DNA of 64,000 bases from Microdochium bolleyi. Lineage: Eukaryota > Ascomycota > Sordariomycetes > Xylariales > Microdochiaceae. Positions 22,801-31,728 of the stretch are shown here, one piece after another (positions within the stretch are counted from its first letter, which is position 1; the number at the start of each line of letters is the position of its first letter). The translations under genes were made by a program, and so were the position numbers. Under the pieces are notes generated by a model, which saw only the letters and a list, made by a program, of their open reading frames with translations, was not told where the DNA came from and did no database searches. The DNA lies in the NCBI GenBank assembly GCA_001566295.1, contig KQ964246.1:2852001-2916000 (forward strand). The letters are read 5' to 3'.

Positions 22801-23569
22801 AATGATATTGCATGGTCGAACGTGACTATGCGAATTGCACTGCTGTACTCCCTTCACAGTATTTGTGGCTCGACAAGCGCAATTCTTGGTCGCGCATATG
22901 GAACGGACACAAGAAGAAGACGACTTCACTTGAAGCGCCTGTCAACCCCTCTGCATCGCAAACAGGCCCATGCGGGCCCGGATCAAAGCGGCGCGAGTAC
23001 TCGATATTGCGTCCTAAAAGGTACACAGCACGAGAAGCATGTGCAGTAGGTCACAAGCACTAAATTTAGCCATTCACTGCTGCGTGCGGAGAACCGTACG
23101 AACTGGTTGCACACAACAGACACTTGCGATAATTCAACAAGGACAACATCAAGAGCTGTAATGGCAGGAACAGTGCGCGACAACGCCAGCACCGCATCGA
23201 GGCTCCCTCGTGGTGACCAAGCCAAGATCAACCCCGGGATCCCTGCGATGAATGTTCAGGTCACGGCTACCCGATAAGACCAAGAACACAGGGTAGCTTG
23301 CACACCGACACGTCGGCGACGTCGGCGGAGCTGCTGCAATGACATGATGGGCAGCGGTCAGTGTGCTTCGCCATGCGCCTTGAGGCCTGACCGCTTCAGG
23401 AGGCATGGCTGTACCCTTGGGGCTGGCCGGCCGGTGCAAGGGCTCAAAACGAACGCTCACCGGGAGGTCAGGCAGCTCTGCAGCCTTTGAGCCAGCCGCC
23501 TTGTTGTTTTCTTGTCACAATATCTCGTGTGCAGCTCGCCGTCCCGCATCGATAGCTCAGAGAGCGTCG
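19818..23569. other. gene-poor interval, part 1
   Basis: No frame here resembles a known protein. Up to about 21.6 kb it may include HAP2 promoter and leader sequence. Many short to medium open frames (up to 252 codons at 20783-21541 on the minus strand) have irregular, Cys/Arg/Ser-rich translations typical of non-coding DNA. No tRNA, 5S rRNA or spliceosomal RNA was recognised. Confidence 0.5.
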
Positions 23570-25021
23570 TCACTTCCCGCCATCCCAGGTGTCATAGCAC
23601 GCATCCTGAGCCGCGTGTTGGAGTTGCGGACCCGCGAGGTCCAATGCGCCTGAGCAGACAAACAGCGAGTCCAAACTTTGCCCAAAAGTCGGTGTACCCA
23701 GAATCCGAGGCACTGTCGTCACCCAAGCCAGGTTCGCCACTTGATCATCCTTCTGCGCACAGCCAGACCTGGAACGGCTGGGAGTCGGCCTGCAACTCCA
23801 AGAAAGCGACAGTGGCCTCGTCGTCAGTGGTTGTGTGACGGCCACATCCACAGTCCGTTGTGAAACGCTCGAGTTCGTGACGGCCCCGTCACCCCGGATG
23901 TTGATCTCGGCCTTGAGTGGCTGGTCCTGATCAGGTCGGCAAGCGTGCGCTGTTGACTGGCTGGAAATGCAGAGCCTGGTCATCCTCTGAGTGGTTCTAA
24001 AATGGGAACCCTGTATTGCCCTTCCATTTTCGAGCGAATCACCACCACACACTGCGTCCCAATTCCCACCGAGCCAAAGTAACGCTTGCCATAGCCGCCC
24101 GCCTGCCACCGAATGAAGTTGCCCGGCACCGTTTTCGCGGAGGCCTTGGCACACTTTAAATGCTGCGCTCCAGTGTCGTCTGACCTCAGCATTGCCCCGG
24201 GCCCGTAGATTCCTCGGGCGCGCATCACGAGGCACACAGCAGGGGAGGTATACCGTGCATTGCGACGCTGACCGGCCATGCCCGGCCCATACATTTCGAT
24301 TGAATCCGCTCCGACTCCCTCCATCCAGTCTCCATCCAGTCGACCTTTCAGAAGCCGGCGTTTTTTGGTCCACGGAACTCTGATCATTACAGACCGTGGC
24401 CTCCGTGACTATATGATGGCAAACAGGAGGCCATGCTCCATCACACGGCCCTTTGTATACGCCAGGTGCGGCCAGCCTAGCAATGGGATACACGGTATAG
24501 CGGACAATTGCACAAACGAGCCTGATGGACTGATCGCTCTCCCTCTCTCTCTCTCGTCGGAGTCTTGCATCCGCATGAAGAGAGGTGTCGACATGTCTGA
24601 GGACGGCATGGCGCTTGACAACCACACTGTTGCGACGGCCGGGGCCGTAACTACTGATATAGTGGCCGTAGATGAGCAATGCATGTATGAGATTGTCAGA
24701 AAGGCTCGATAAAGTATCGCGGCTGCCAGGTAATCCGAGTAGGCGTACGACGCGGGTGTCGCACGCGTCATCGGCGCCACCAGAGGCGATGGCGGAGGTA
24801 GCAGGACAAGATGGTAGGTAGTAGGCACCGTCTCTACCGCCGATGAAGGCAAGACCTCGCTTGACACTCGCGCCAGATAGTATGTAAAATGGTGTGTACT
24901 TGTCTCGCATGCAGAATGTAAATCTCCAGTTCTCTACTACGAGGCCGGTGTAGACCGGGTTGTTCCTGAATGATGCGAGCGAGGCCGCATATCTGGACAA
25001 AGAACACCACGCGATTCTCAC
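23570..25021 (-). CDS. long unassigned open frame (483 codons)
   Basis: An uninterrupted 483-codon minus-strand frame in otherwise gene-poor DNA. The translation is Arg-, Ser-, Cys- and Trp-containing, with no repeat, signal peptide or domain I know. At about 55% G+C such a length is rare by chance, which is the only argument for coding. Against it: the amino-acid mix is unlike neighbouring proteins, there is no domain, and a CT/GA simple repeat (about 24539-24560) lies inside it. It could be an orphan gene, part of a long non-coding transcript, or chance. Confidence 0.2.
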   Translation of the reverse strand: MRIAWCSLSRYAASLASFRNNPVYTGLVVENWRFTFCMRDKYTPFYILSGASVKRGLAFIGGRDGAYYLPSCPATSAIASGGADDACDTRVVRLLGLPGSRDTLSSLSDNLIHALLIYGHYISSYGPGRRNSVVVKRHAVLRHVDTSLHADARLRRERERESDQSIRLVCAIVRYTVYPIARLAAPGVYKGPCDGAWPPVCHHIVTEATVCNDQSSVDQKTPASERSTGWRLDGGSRSGFNRNVWAGHGRSASQCTVYLPCCVPRDARPRNLRARGNAEVRRHWSAAFKVCQGLRENGAGQLHSVAGGRLWQALLWLGGNWDAVCGGDSLENGRAIQGSHFRTTQRMTRLCISSQSTAHACRPDQDQPLKAEINIRGDGAVTNSSVSQRTVDVAVTQPLTTRPLSLSWSCRPTPSRSRSGCAQKDDQVANLAWVTTVPRILGTPTFGQSLDSLFVCSGALDLAGPQLQHAAQDACYDTWDGGK

Positions 25022-26135
25022 GTCCCCACACGACCTACGCGGTCCATCATCCGCGAACCGCGGCGGGAGGGATTATTGCTGCGGTGGCTGAGCGCGCCCA
25101 GCTGCTCTGTGGGTACCTAGATATGAATTATTGTGCAAAAGCGCAGTTGCGTGGGCACCAGGTTCACTGTGGGATCTTGTTACTCTGGGCAGATGCCAGA
25201 AATCATGAACGGGGTTTGATATCCGGGCTTTCTGACTTGCCGAAAGATGCTCGATAGTGCCACCCTGCTCTTGGGACGTGTTGGTGAGCTGATCTAAGGG
25301 AAGTGCCGGTACGTAGGGTATGTATCGTCGCCACGGTCACGGTGGTTGCAGTCAACGGTGGGATCAACGGCCATTCAACAACGTAACCCGCGATCGAATG
25401 GTTTCGAACATGTGACGCTTGGCTTCATGCATGCAAGACTACACAGCGCCATCTTTGGCGATCTCTGCAAAAGCAGACTTGATCGACTATGGTTTCTTAG
25501 CAATAAGGAATAAGAAAAAATGAAGCGTCCATTTAAGTTGGTGTATCGCGGCCTGTGCGACGGTGTGATCCGCGACGAACAGCAGCTGTCGCGATCCCAG
25601 GTCCGCAATGCCGCCGTCATCCATTCTGTCCCCAACCCTCCTAGACTGCCCCGAGGTTGTGAGGAGGTACGAGAGAGGCATCGTGGAAGCTGAGTCAGCG
25701 CGATCTTTTGTAGATAGAATATCTTCATGGGTGGTCAATTACCTCTTGTCGACCGTTCACGTGACGTGTCATGGTTTTCTTTGTTTCTTAGTCACAAGAG
25801 CTGAAACGTGTGAGTAGGCGCGTGTGTATCGCGGTGTTAGTCCGGTGAAATGCTACTTCCAAGGTCGAAATATTTTTGAGAGTGACGCAGAATAATACGC
25901 CATGTCGGTGATCCCAAATCCCCGTGCCTCTATTCACTTTAGATCTACTTCTCCCATCGTCTCTTGCAGACACAAGAGGACACTCGCTCCCTGTAAAGGG
26001 AGACTCACAGCCGACGCTAGATGAAAGCTTCGGCTTGCTGTCTCTCTGAGTCTTGCGCGCACTACATGGAGCTGTGCAGCTCACTTGGCATGTCACGCCT
26101 TCTTTGACTGTAATGGTTCTCGTCAGTGGTTCCCA
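25022..26135. other. gene-poor interval, part 2
   Basis: Nothing recognisable on either strand. Base composition becomes slightly richer in A+T than in the flanking genes. Confidence 0.5.
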
Positions 26136-26492
26136 TTAGGGATGACCGCCAGTCGGCGTGATGCCATTATGATACTGATTCGAGATTCTTCTACAGGAGC
26201 CCTTTGTTTCGGGATCATTTGGTATGGGGAACGATCCCTCCAGGACGTCGAAGATTCCACACTGTTCACCAAGGAGCTTGTTGAGCAGCCAGTGTGTCTT
26301 TCCCGAGCTCTGTGCAAGTTCACGAAGTGTCACAAGGGGTGGAAGGCCCATCGTCAGAAACTCGGTTGTACTAGCGACGAAAGTCTCGATCCTGCTGGTG
26401 GGTTAGGTTGCTCTTCCTGCAAGATGCGTATTCCAGTCTCAACCTACCCTCGACGTTGGCGGAAAAGCACCTTACAAGTCACGAGCTAGCAT
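26136..26492 (-). CDS. candidate small two-exon gene, unknown
   Basis: On the minus strand ATG at 26492 gives a 17-nt exon (26492-26476). A GTAAGG donor follows, then an 84-nt intron with CCTAACCC upstream of a CCACCAGCAG acceptor, then an exon 26391-26136. Joined in phase this encodes 90 aa starting MLARDLIETF and containing TMGLPPLVTLRELAQ and LLNKLLGEQCG. Codon and residue use look more protein-like than in neighbouring open frames, and the branch site and acceptor are good. No family was recognised. It may be a short real gene, a fragment of a decayed gene, or coincidence. Confidence 0.22.
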
Positions 26493-29097
26493 CAGAAAAC
26501 CTTGCCCCTATTTATTTTGGCCGACGCTGCGTAGCTTTTTCAAAACGCTGACCCATAATACACACACACCTCGCCATCAACTCCGGGCGAGGAATTGAGT
26601 GAGAATTTGACTCGGGGCCATGGAGTTCGCAGCTGCTTTGGTACAGGCTCTCCAATCTTGGCCTGACCACCGCCTCTGGTGATCTAGCTGCCGACTCCCA
26701 TTGTATCGTACAAATAGCCGTGCCCTCCATACCGAGACAGGCCGGCACACTAAATATCACCCCCGTAAACATAGAATCTCGTCTCCCTGTTGCCGACGTG
26801 CGTGTCCCTGGCAAACTTCGACTTAAGATAATGAAGTACTTTGCCCAAATGAGTTCCAACACAGTACGTTTCCAAGCAATAAAAACTAGCGACATGAAGC
26901 TATCTTGCGTATGGGCCTGTCGTACCCGACGGATTGTCTCAATTGCAAGATTCTGCCACTCTTTGGGGCTGCACGGAAAATTTCTCAGTCCATTCCAGTT
27001 TCCTGTCCTCGTGCCGCTGTGATGCATACACCTCTCTGATGAGGCATCTCCCAGGCCTTCAGAATAGAAATCAAATAACACCGAGGGAAAAGACAAGAGC
27101 GCCCGTTGCCGAGCTGTGTTTTTTGTTGCTTCCCCGTTTGCAGGTCATACGAGCCTACCCAAGCTGCCCAAAACGCAACGACTCCAGACGGGAGAGCGAG
27201 GAATCGCGGAAGATGCAACGTACACTGCTGTACTCCTAGCCTCTTGGGGCAGGCCACAACCACAGCTTGTCGTCACTCAATGTTGTCCACCCACAAACGA
27301 CTGCCCGGCCCGTTGGCCTCTAGCTGTCAGTCTACGAAAGTGCCCCTCCCGCATTCGTCCTAAGCGATGGAACTTTCTACAACATGTTGTAATAAACTCA
27401 GGTTAATATATCACTGTGCAGAAAATCAACCATGGGAAGCCCATGAACTCTCTCGTGCGTTGCGAAGCGCACGACCCAAGAACACCCTTAGCTGATGGAC
27501 CCCCGTGCGGCGATCGGGAACCGTTCCACGGCGAACGAACAAGAGATGACACACATATGTGGCCACCTCGGTATGCTCTGCCTGGTATATGTCAGGGTGA
27601 CGTCGGCATTTCTCGGAGCGCTCAAGACTGGACTGGTGGGCTGATCATGCAAGCTGTAGGAAAACAAGAAGAGGGGATATGTGAAGGCGGCCCCGAGGGG
27701 GATAGCACTCCACCGGGCGAACTCTAGGGGCCATGTCCCGGAGCAATCTTGCGGAAGAACATGCTAGTAAGACCACATTCGCGTCGTTAGCTTAGCAGTG
27801 GTTACATTGGGTCACGAACCGACTACAATAGTGGTTAACTTGTGGCTGCTGTACAAACAACGCCAACGAGCACTCTGACTTGACGGCATCTGGGGCACAA
27901 GTAGACTAGAAGTAGTCGACATGGTAGAGAGCAATCCGCCCCTGGCCACCCTTGTGAACTGCAGATGATCTGCTGTGTTCTGTTAGACTCAGTGAGGCCA
28001 CTGAAACATAGACAAAGCCACAACAAACGCACAAGGCGAGCTTCACGGGTCAGGCCAGATGGCACAGGCCTTATCGATGCAACATCGCTCATATTGTGTC
28101 TGGCTTATCCTGGGAGAGAAGATGCTGCATGAAAATGTGTGGCGTGCTGTGACGACGAGAGCCAATCATTGCCATGGCGAGTGTCGATATAATGTCTTGG
28201 ATAAAAGTGTCCGAGGCATGCTCACAGTAGCCGCGGACCCTTTATAGATGGTCGTTACCGCGCGCGTCAGAAGCTTAGCGGATGTCTTTGACCAGAAACA
28301 CTCCGTGCTTGTAATGTGGAACCTGGACCTCTCCTCGCCACGTCTCAGCCCGGGCCGACGGTCGAAGAGTGCCAGCCTGCCTGTCTGCCTGCCTGCCTGG
28401 ACTATCTGAGGGCATGAAGATGTGGTCCCACTAACACAGACAGAAATAGGCACGATGCAGTTTGGTGTGGCGTCGCAACAACTCAGCAGTCAGGCTGCCG
28501 ATGGGATATGTTGTGGCTCATTGATGTGTTCCCGACATGCTCATTGGCCGAGTGTGCATCCAGGATGAACAGCAGCGAGCAGGGCTGGGCTGAAGACCGG
28601 AGGACGCTTAGCCTGTAGAGCCAAGAACAAAGCCAGGCCGCAGGAAAACAGACCCGGACGCCCGGAACGTAGCGAGATGTAGTTAGAGACGCGCGCTTCT
28701 CTGCTGCTGGCAGCAGTATAGCGAGGGTTGGCATGGCGACAGTGGCAGGGCTGGGTGTCGGGAAGGGGGCACTGTATGCCACCGGGGGTGTAAGTGGGCT
28801 CTGGCGGAAGCGCCGACGGCTCTGGGGATGCTGGGGGCCAACCAGAGGCTCCGGAGCCCTCGAACTCAAGTCCATGTCGTGCATCAGCTTGCGCGCGCTC
28901 GGGCAGCCGCCGGTGCAGACGCCCGTTGAGGCTCCGTCCGGGCGGCCATGCTGTCTCGATCGACTGGTCGAGAGCGGGAGATTGGGGAGCGCGGGCGAGG
29001 TGGAGGAGGCAGGCGAGGCCGGTATCGTGAGCCGCGCGCTGGATGAGGCAGAGTCGGGAGCGAGGGGCTGGGCGTCAACACTCGAGGTTGAAGCCGA
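26493..29097. other. gene-poor interval, part 3
   Basis: No confident gene. A 194-codon minus-strand frame (26512-27096) and a 103-codon plus-strand frame (27416-27727) have no recognisable domain. A D-arm-like stretch near 27780-27840 lacks a T arm, so it is not a tRNA. A short TGCC/CTGCC repeat lies at about 28376-28400. Confidence 0.5.
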
Positions 29098-29106
29098 GAT
29101 ATAAAG
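29098..29106 (+). promoter_or_regulatory. TATA-like element
   Basis: GATATAAAG sits just before a long C/T-rich stretch leading to the gene at 30643. Its position fits a core promoter for a transcript with a leader of about 1.5 kb. This is inferred from position and motif only. Confidence 0.3.
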
Positions 29107-30642
29107 ATGCACGGCTGCCGGGTCCAGAATGCGGGAGGGAAGGAGCCACGCACAAGTGAAAGCCCAACATCACAGAGCAAACAGTCAGCTGGCCTGAACC
29201 CGCGCCGCTTCCAGTTCCACTTGCACCTGCATCTTCTGGCAAAGATCCATCACCTCCCCCATCGACAACACTCGTCGATCCTCGGCCGTCTCATCATCCC
29301 AAGCTTCTGGAAGCCCGGGACATCCTTGCCACCTTACGACATCATCACCAGGACATTGCACGACTGCAAGGTGAGCAGCATCCCGAGCCCCCGCCCGCGG
29401 AGCACCCGGCCGTGCCCAGGGCTCCAAGACCAGGCCTCATGGCGTTCCGGTTGGCTGTCTCGGCCGAGCCAGTCAGGACGCAGGACTCGGGCCTCGAGCG
29501 CGCCGGGGAGGAAGAGCACGCGGGTGCTAAGAATAACAAAGGCGACCAAGATCTCCGTGCTGACAAGTGACCAAGGTCGCAGGTACCTCGCCCGGCTCGC
29601 TAAGCGCCGACAGACGACGTGCCCGGCTCACACCCCCTGCCTCCAACGTGCCAACCAGGGGCCTCCCGCCAGGGTCTCGAGCCAATCACCGTCACCTGCA
29701 CCGGGCCTCTCGTCGACAGCTCGCGCGCCCGCAGCACTGACACTGCACACTGCACCGCAGCACCTGGGCACCCACACACGCACCCACCAGACAGCACAAG
29801 TCCATCGCCAGCTCTGCTGTGGCCTTGTTGGTCTGCACTCTGCACAAAAACTTCGAAGAACCATCACCAAAACCCTACTGTCGATCACTTTTGCCTCGGC
29901 CTCCGTCTTCATCTCCAGCTTCAACCGCAGCCCCAGCTCTGCTCGTGGACCCGGCTCGCCTCGCCATCCTTCCAAATCTCCCACTGCCGCCCGCCTCGAG
30001 ACTTCCAGAAGGCTGCTGTCCCTTGGGCGTGAAACGGCCTCGTGCGATTGGTCCGTTGCGTGCCGCTCTGACGATTGCATCCACACCCCCGAGCCCGAGC
30101 TGGTGCTTGTGACACCCCTACCACTTACACCCCACCACCCTGCGCGTGCCTCCGTCGTCACGCTCTCGCCGTCTTTGCCCTCTGAAGGCACAAGGGAGCC
30201 CTCTGGCTGTTCCCGCGTCCACACGCGCGCGCTCACGTCCCAGCTCCTGCCACCGGACTGACTGACTGCCTGTCCCAGTTCAACGGAAAGGGAAACCCTG
30301 CCTTCACTCCACGCACGTTTGGCGCCCACGCCTCGGCGCATCCGCCGCAGCTCCCACCTGCACCCTTGTCCTCTGCACTGCACTGTCCACGGCCGGCGGC
30401 AACAAGACGTCAAGGACTCTCCCCGCGACTGCTCAATAATATAACCACTCTTGCATCCTCTCCCAGCCCTCGTCCCCCCTAGAGACTTTCCACGCTGCTG
30501 CGGGCTCGTCTCTCCTCCGTCTCTCCACCTCCCCTCCTCTCGACACCACCCAGCAACTTGCTGCTTGTCGAGTCATTTGCTTGACTTGGGAGCAGACAAC
30601 AACCTCTTCTCACTCTTCCACTCCAGAGGACGATCGCCCACC
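29107..30642 (+). other. long pyrimidine-rich leader with upstream open frames
   Basis: About 1.5 kb of C- and T-rich plus-strand sequence precedes the ATG at 30643. It holds a 384-codon plus-strand frame (29107-30261) and a 261-codon antisense frame (29628-30413). Neither translates to a recognisable protein; both look open because purine-rich stop codons are scarce in C/T-rich DNA. I interpret the stretch as a long 5' untranslated leader, possibly spliced, with upstream ATGs that would affect translation. A real gene in one of these frames is not excluded. Confidence 0.4.
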
Positions 30643-31395
30643 ATGCCTGGCCCTAGACCCAAGCTCGGCCTGACAACGCCCGTCACGGCCACTTTCCCTT
30701 CGGAGCTCTCTGCGCTCTCGGCCGTTTCCGCCAGGACTCCGCTCTCTGCTATCCCGGTCTTCATCAAGGACGAGTTTGCCAACACGACCACTCCAATCAC
30801 CCCGCCGATCGCTTACATGGACTTCCTCAAGGCCATGTCCCCCATTGCGCCAGAGATCAAGAGGACCGCTACCAACTCCAGCTCAGAGGACGACTCGGCG
30901 CATGACTCCATGCCCTCGACTGCCAGCAGCGAGCGCACAGATTGTTCGTGCAAGTGCGGCGAGCACGGCACCTCTTCTTCGCCCACATCGGCTGCTCCTT
31001 CGCGCTATCCCACAGTTCCCATGTCGGCGCCGCCAACCGGAGCCACATCCTTTCCTAGTCTTCAGGTACCCCAGTCTCCAGCAGTCTCTGCAGTAGATTC
31101 GCCTACTGTTCGCTCGCCCTTCAGCGCTCGGTCTGTTCGTTCGCCATTTGATTGGGAGGCGGCTCTCAAGGCGCGATATTCGACTGACTGCCGCGCCTCG
31201 AAGCCCTCAACCAAGAGCGTCAGGCATATTCGCGAGGTGGTGACCAGGACCGTCACGTACACTCCAAGGATGAACCCGGCACCAAAGGGAAAGCGGCGGC
31301 GGGCCCATACAGAATGCACAAAGGTGCAACCAGTACAGTCGCCACCAACGCAACCTGCTACGCCTGCTCCCGCCACGCGGTCCAACTCAGCATAA
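30643..31395 (+). CDS. conserved disordered fungal protein, function unknown
   Basis: Single-exon frame of 250 aa from a CCACCATG start context; a longer in-frame start at 30451 is less likely. Blocks that look constrained are MPGPRPKLGL at the start, then PVFIKDEFANTTTPITPP with AYMDFLKAMSP, a short Cys pair region CSCKCG, RSPFDWEAALKARYS, and a basic end VRHIREVVTRTVTYTPRM followed by KGKRRR. Between them it is Ser/Thr/Pro-rich. I recall similar blocks in uncharacterised proteins of other filamentous ascomycetes but no function. The basic tail suggests a nuclear or RNA/DNA-associated role (inference). It stands alone between two gene-poor intervals and has a long leader. Confidence 0.7.
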   Translation: MPGPRPKLGLTTPVTATFPSELSALSAVSARTPLSAIPVFIKDEFANTTTPITPPIAYMDFLKAMSPIAPEIKRTATNSSSEDDSAHDSMPSTASSERTDCSCKCGEHGTSSSPTSAAPSRYPTVPMSAPPTGATSFPSLQVPQSPAVSAVDSPTVRSPFSARSVRSPFDWEAALKARYSTDCRASKPSTKSVRHIREVVTRTVTYTPRMNPAPKGKRRRAHTECTKVQPVQSPPTQPATPAPATRSNSA

Positions 31396-31458
31396 AGCTG
31401 CACCGAGCGCCAAAGCTGCGCAACTAATACCAAAACCTGTCATCATCGCCATGTCACA

Positions 31459-31728
31459 TTAAAACTTATCACGTCGCTTGGCTGGGCCGGCAACATTTCG
31501 TACTGAAGATCTGCTTGGCAATCTCTCAGCACACTCCACTTCCACCACACCGGGCTCGGCCAGGCCGACCTGATCAAAGCGAAACGATTTAACGCAAAAG
31601 GCGTCTCCTGGGTTTTCTCTGTTAGATTTCGAAAACAAAAAGAAATCATTTGCTATTGACGGACCTTTCAACGGCGTTGCTGGCGGCGTCCCTTCACGAC
31701 TCGATACCATGGCGTACTCAGACGACAA
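31459..31728 (-). CDS. candidate small antisense-side frame, unknown
   Basis: 89-codon minus-strand frame starting MSSEYAMVSSREGTPPATPL, converging on the 250-aa gene with a 63-bp gap. The first 40 residues look protein-like (Thr-Pro repeats as in phosphorylated regions, then NDFFLFSKSN). No family was recognised. It may simply be the antisense of the 3' untranslated region of the neighbour. Confidence 0.2.
   Translation of the reverse strand: MSSEYAMVSSREGTPPATPLKGPSIANDFFLFSKSNRENPGDAFCVKSFRFDQVGLAEPGVVEVECAERLPSRSSVRNVAGPAKRRDKF

Noticed and set aside
27780..27840. tRNA-like D-arm sequence (GCGTCGTTAGCTTAGCAGTGG...)
   Set aside because: No T-loop (TTCRA) and no matching acceptor 3' strand downstream, so no cloverleaf can be drawn.
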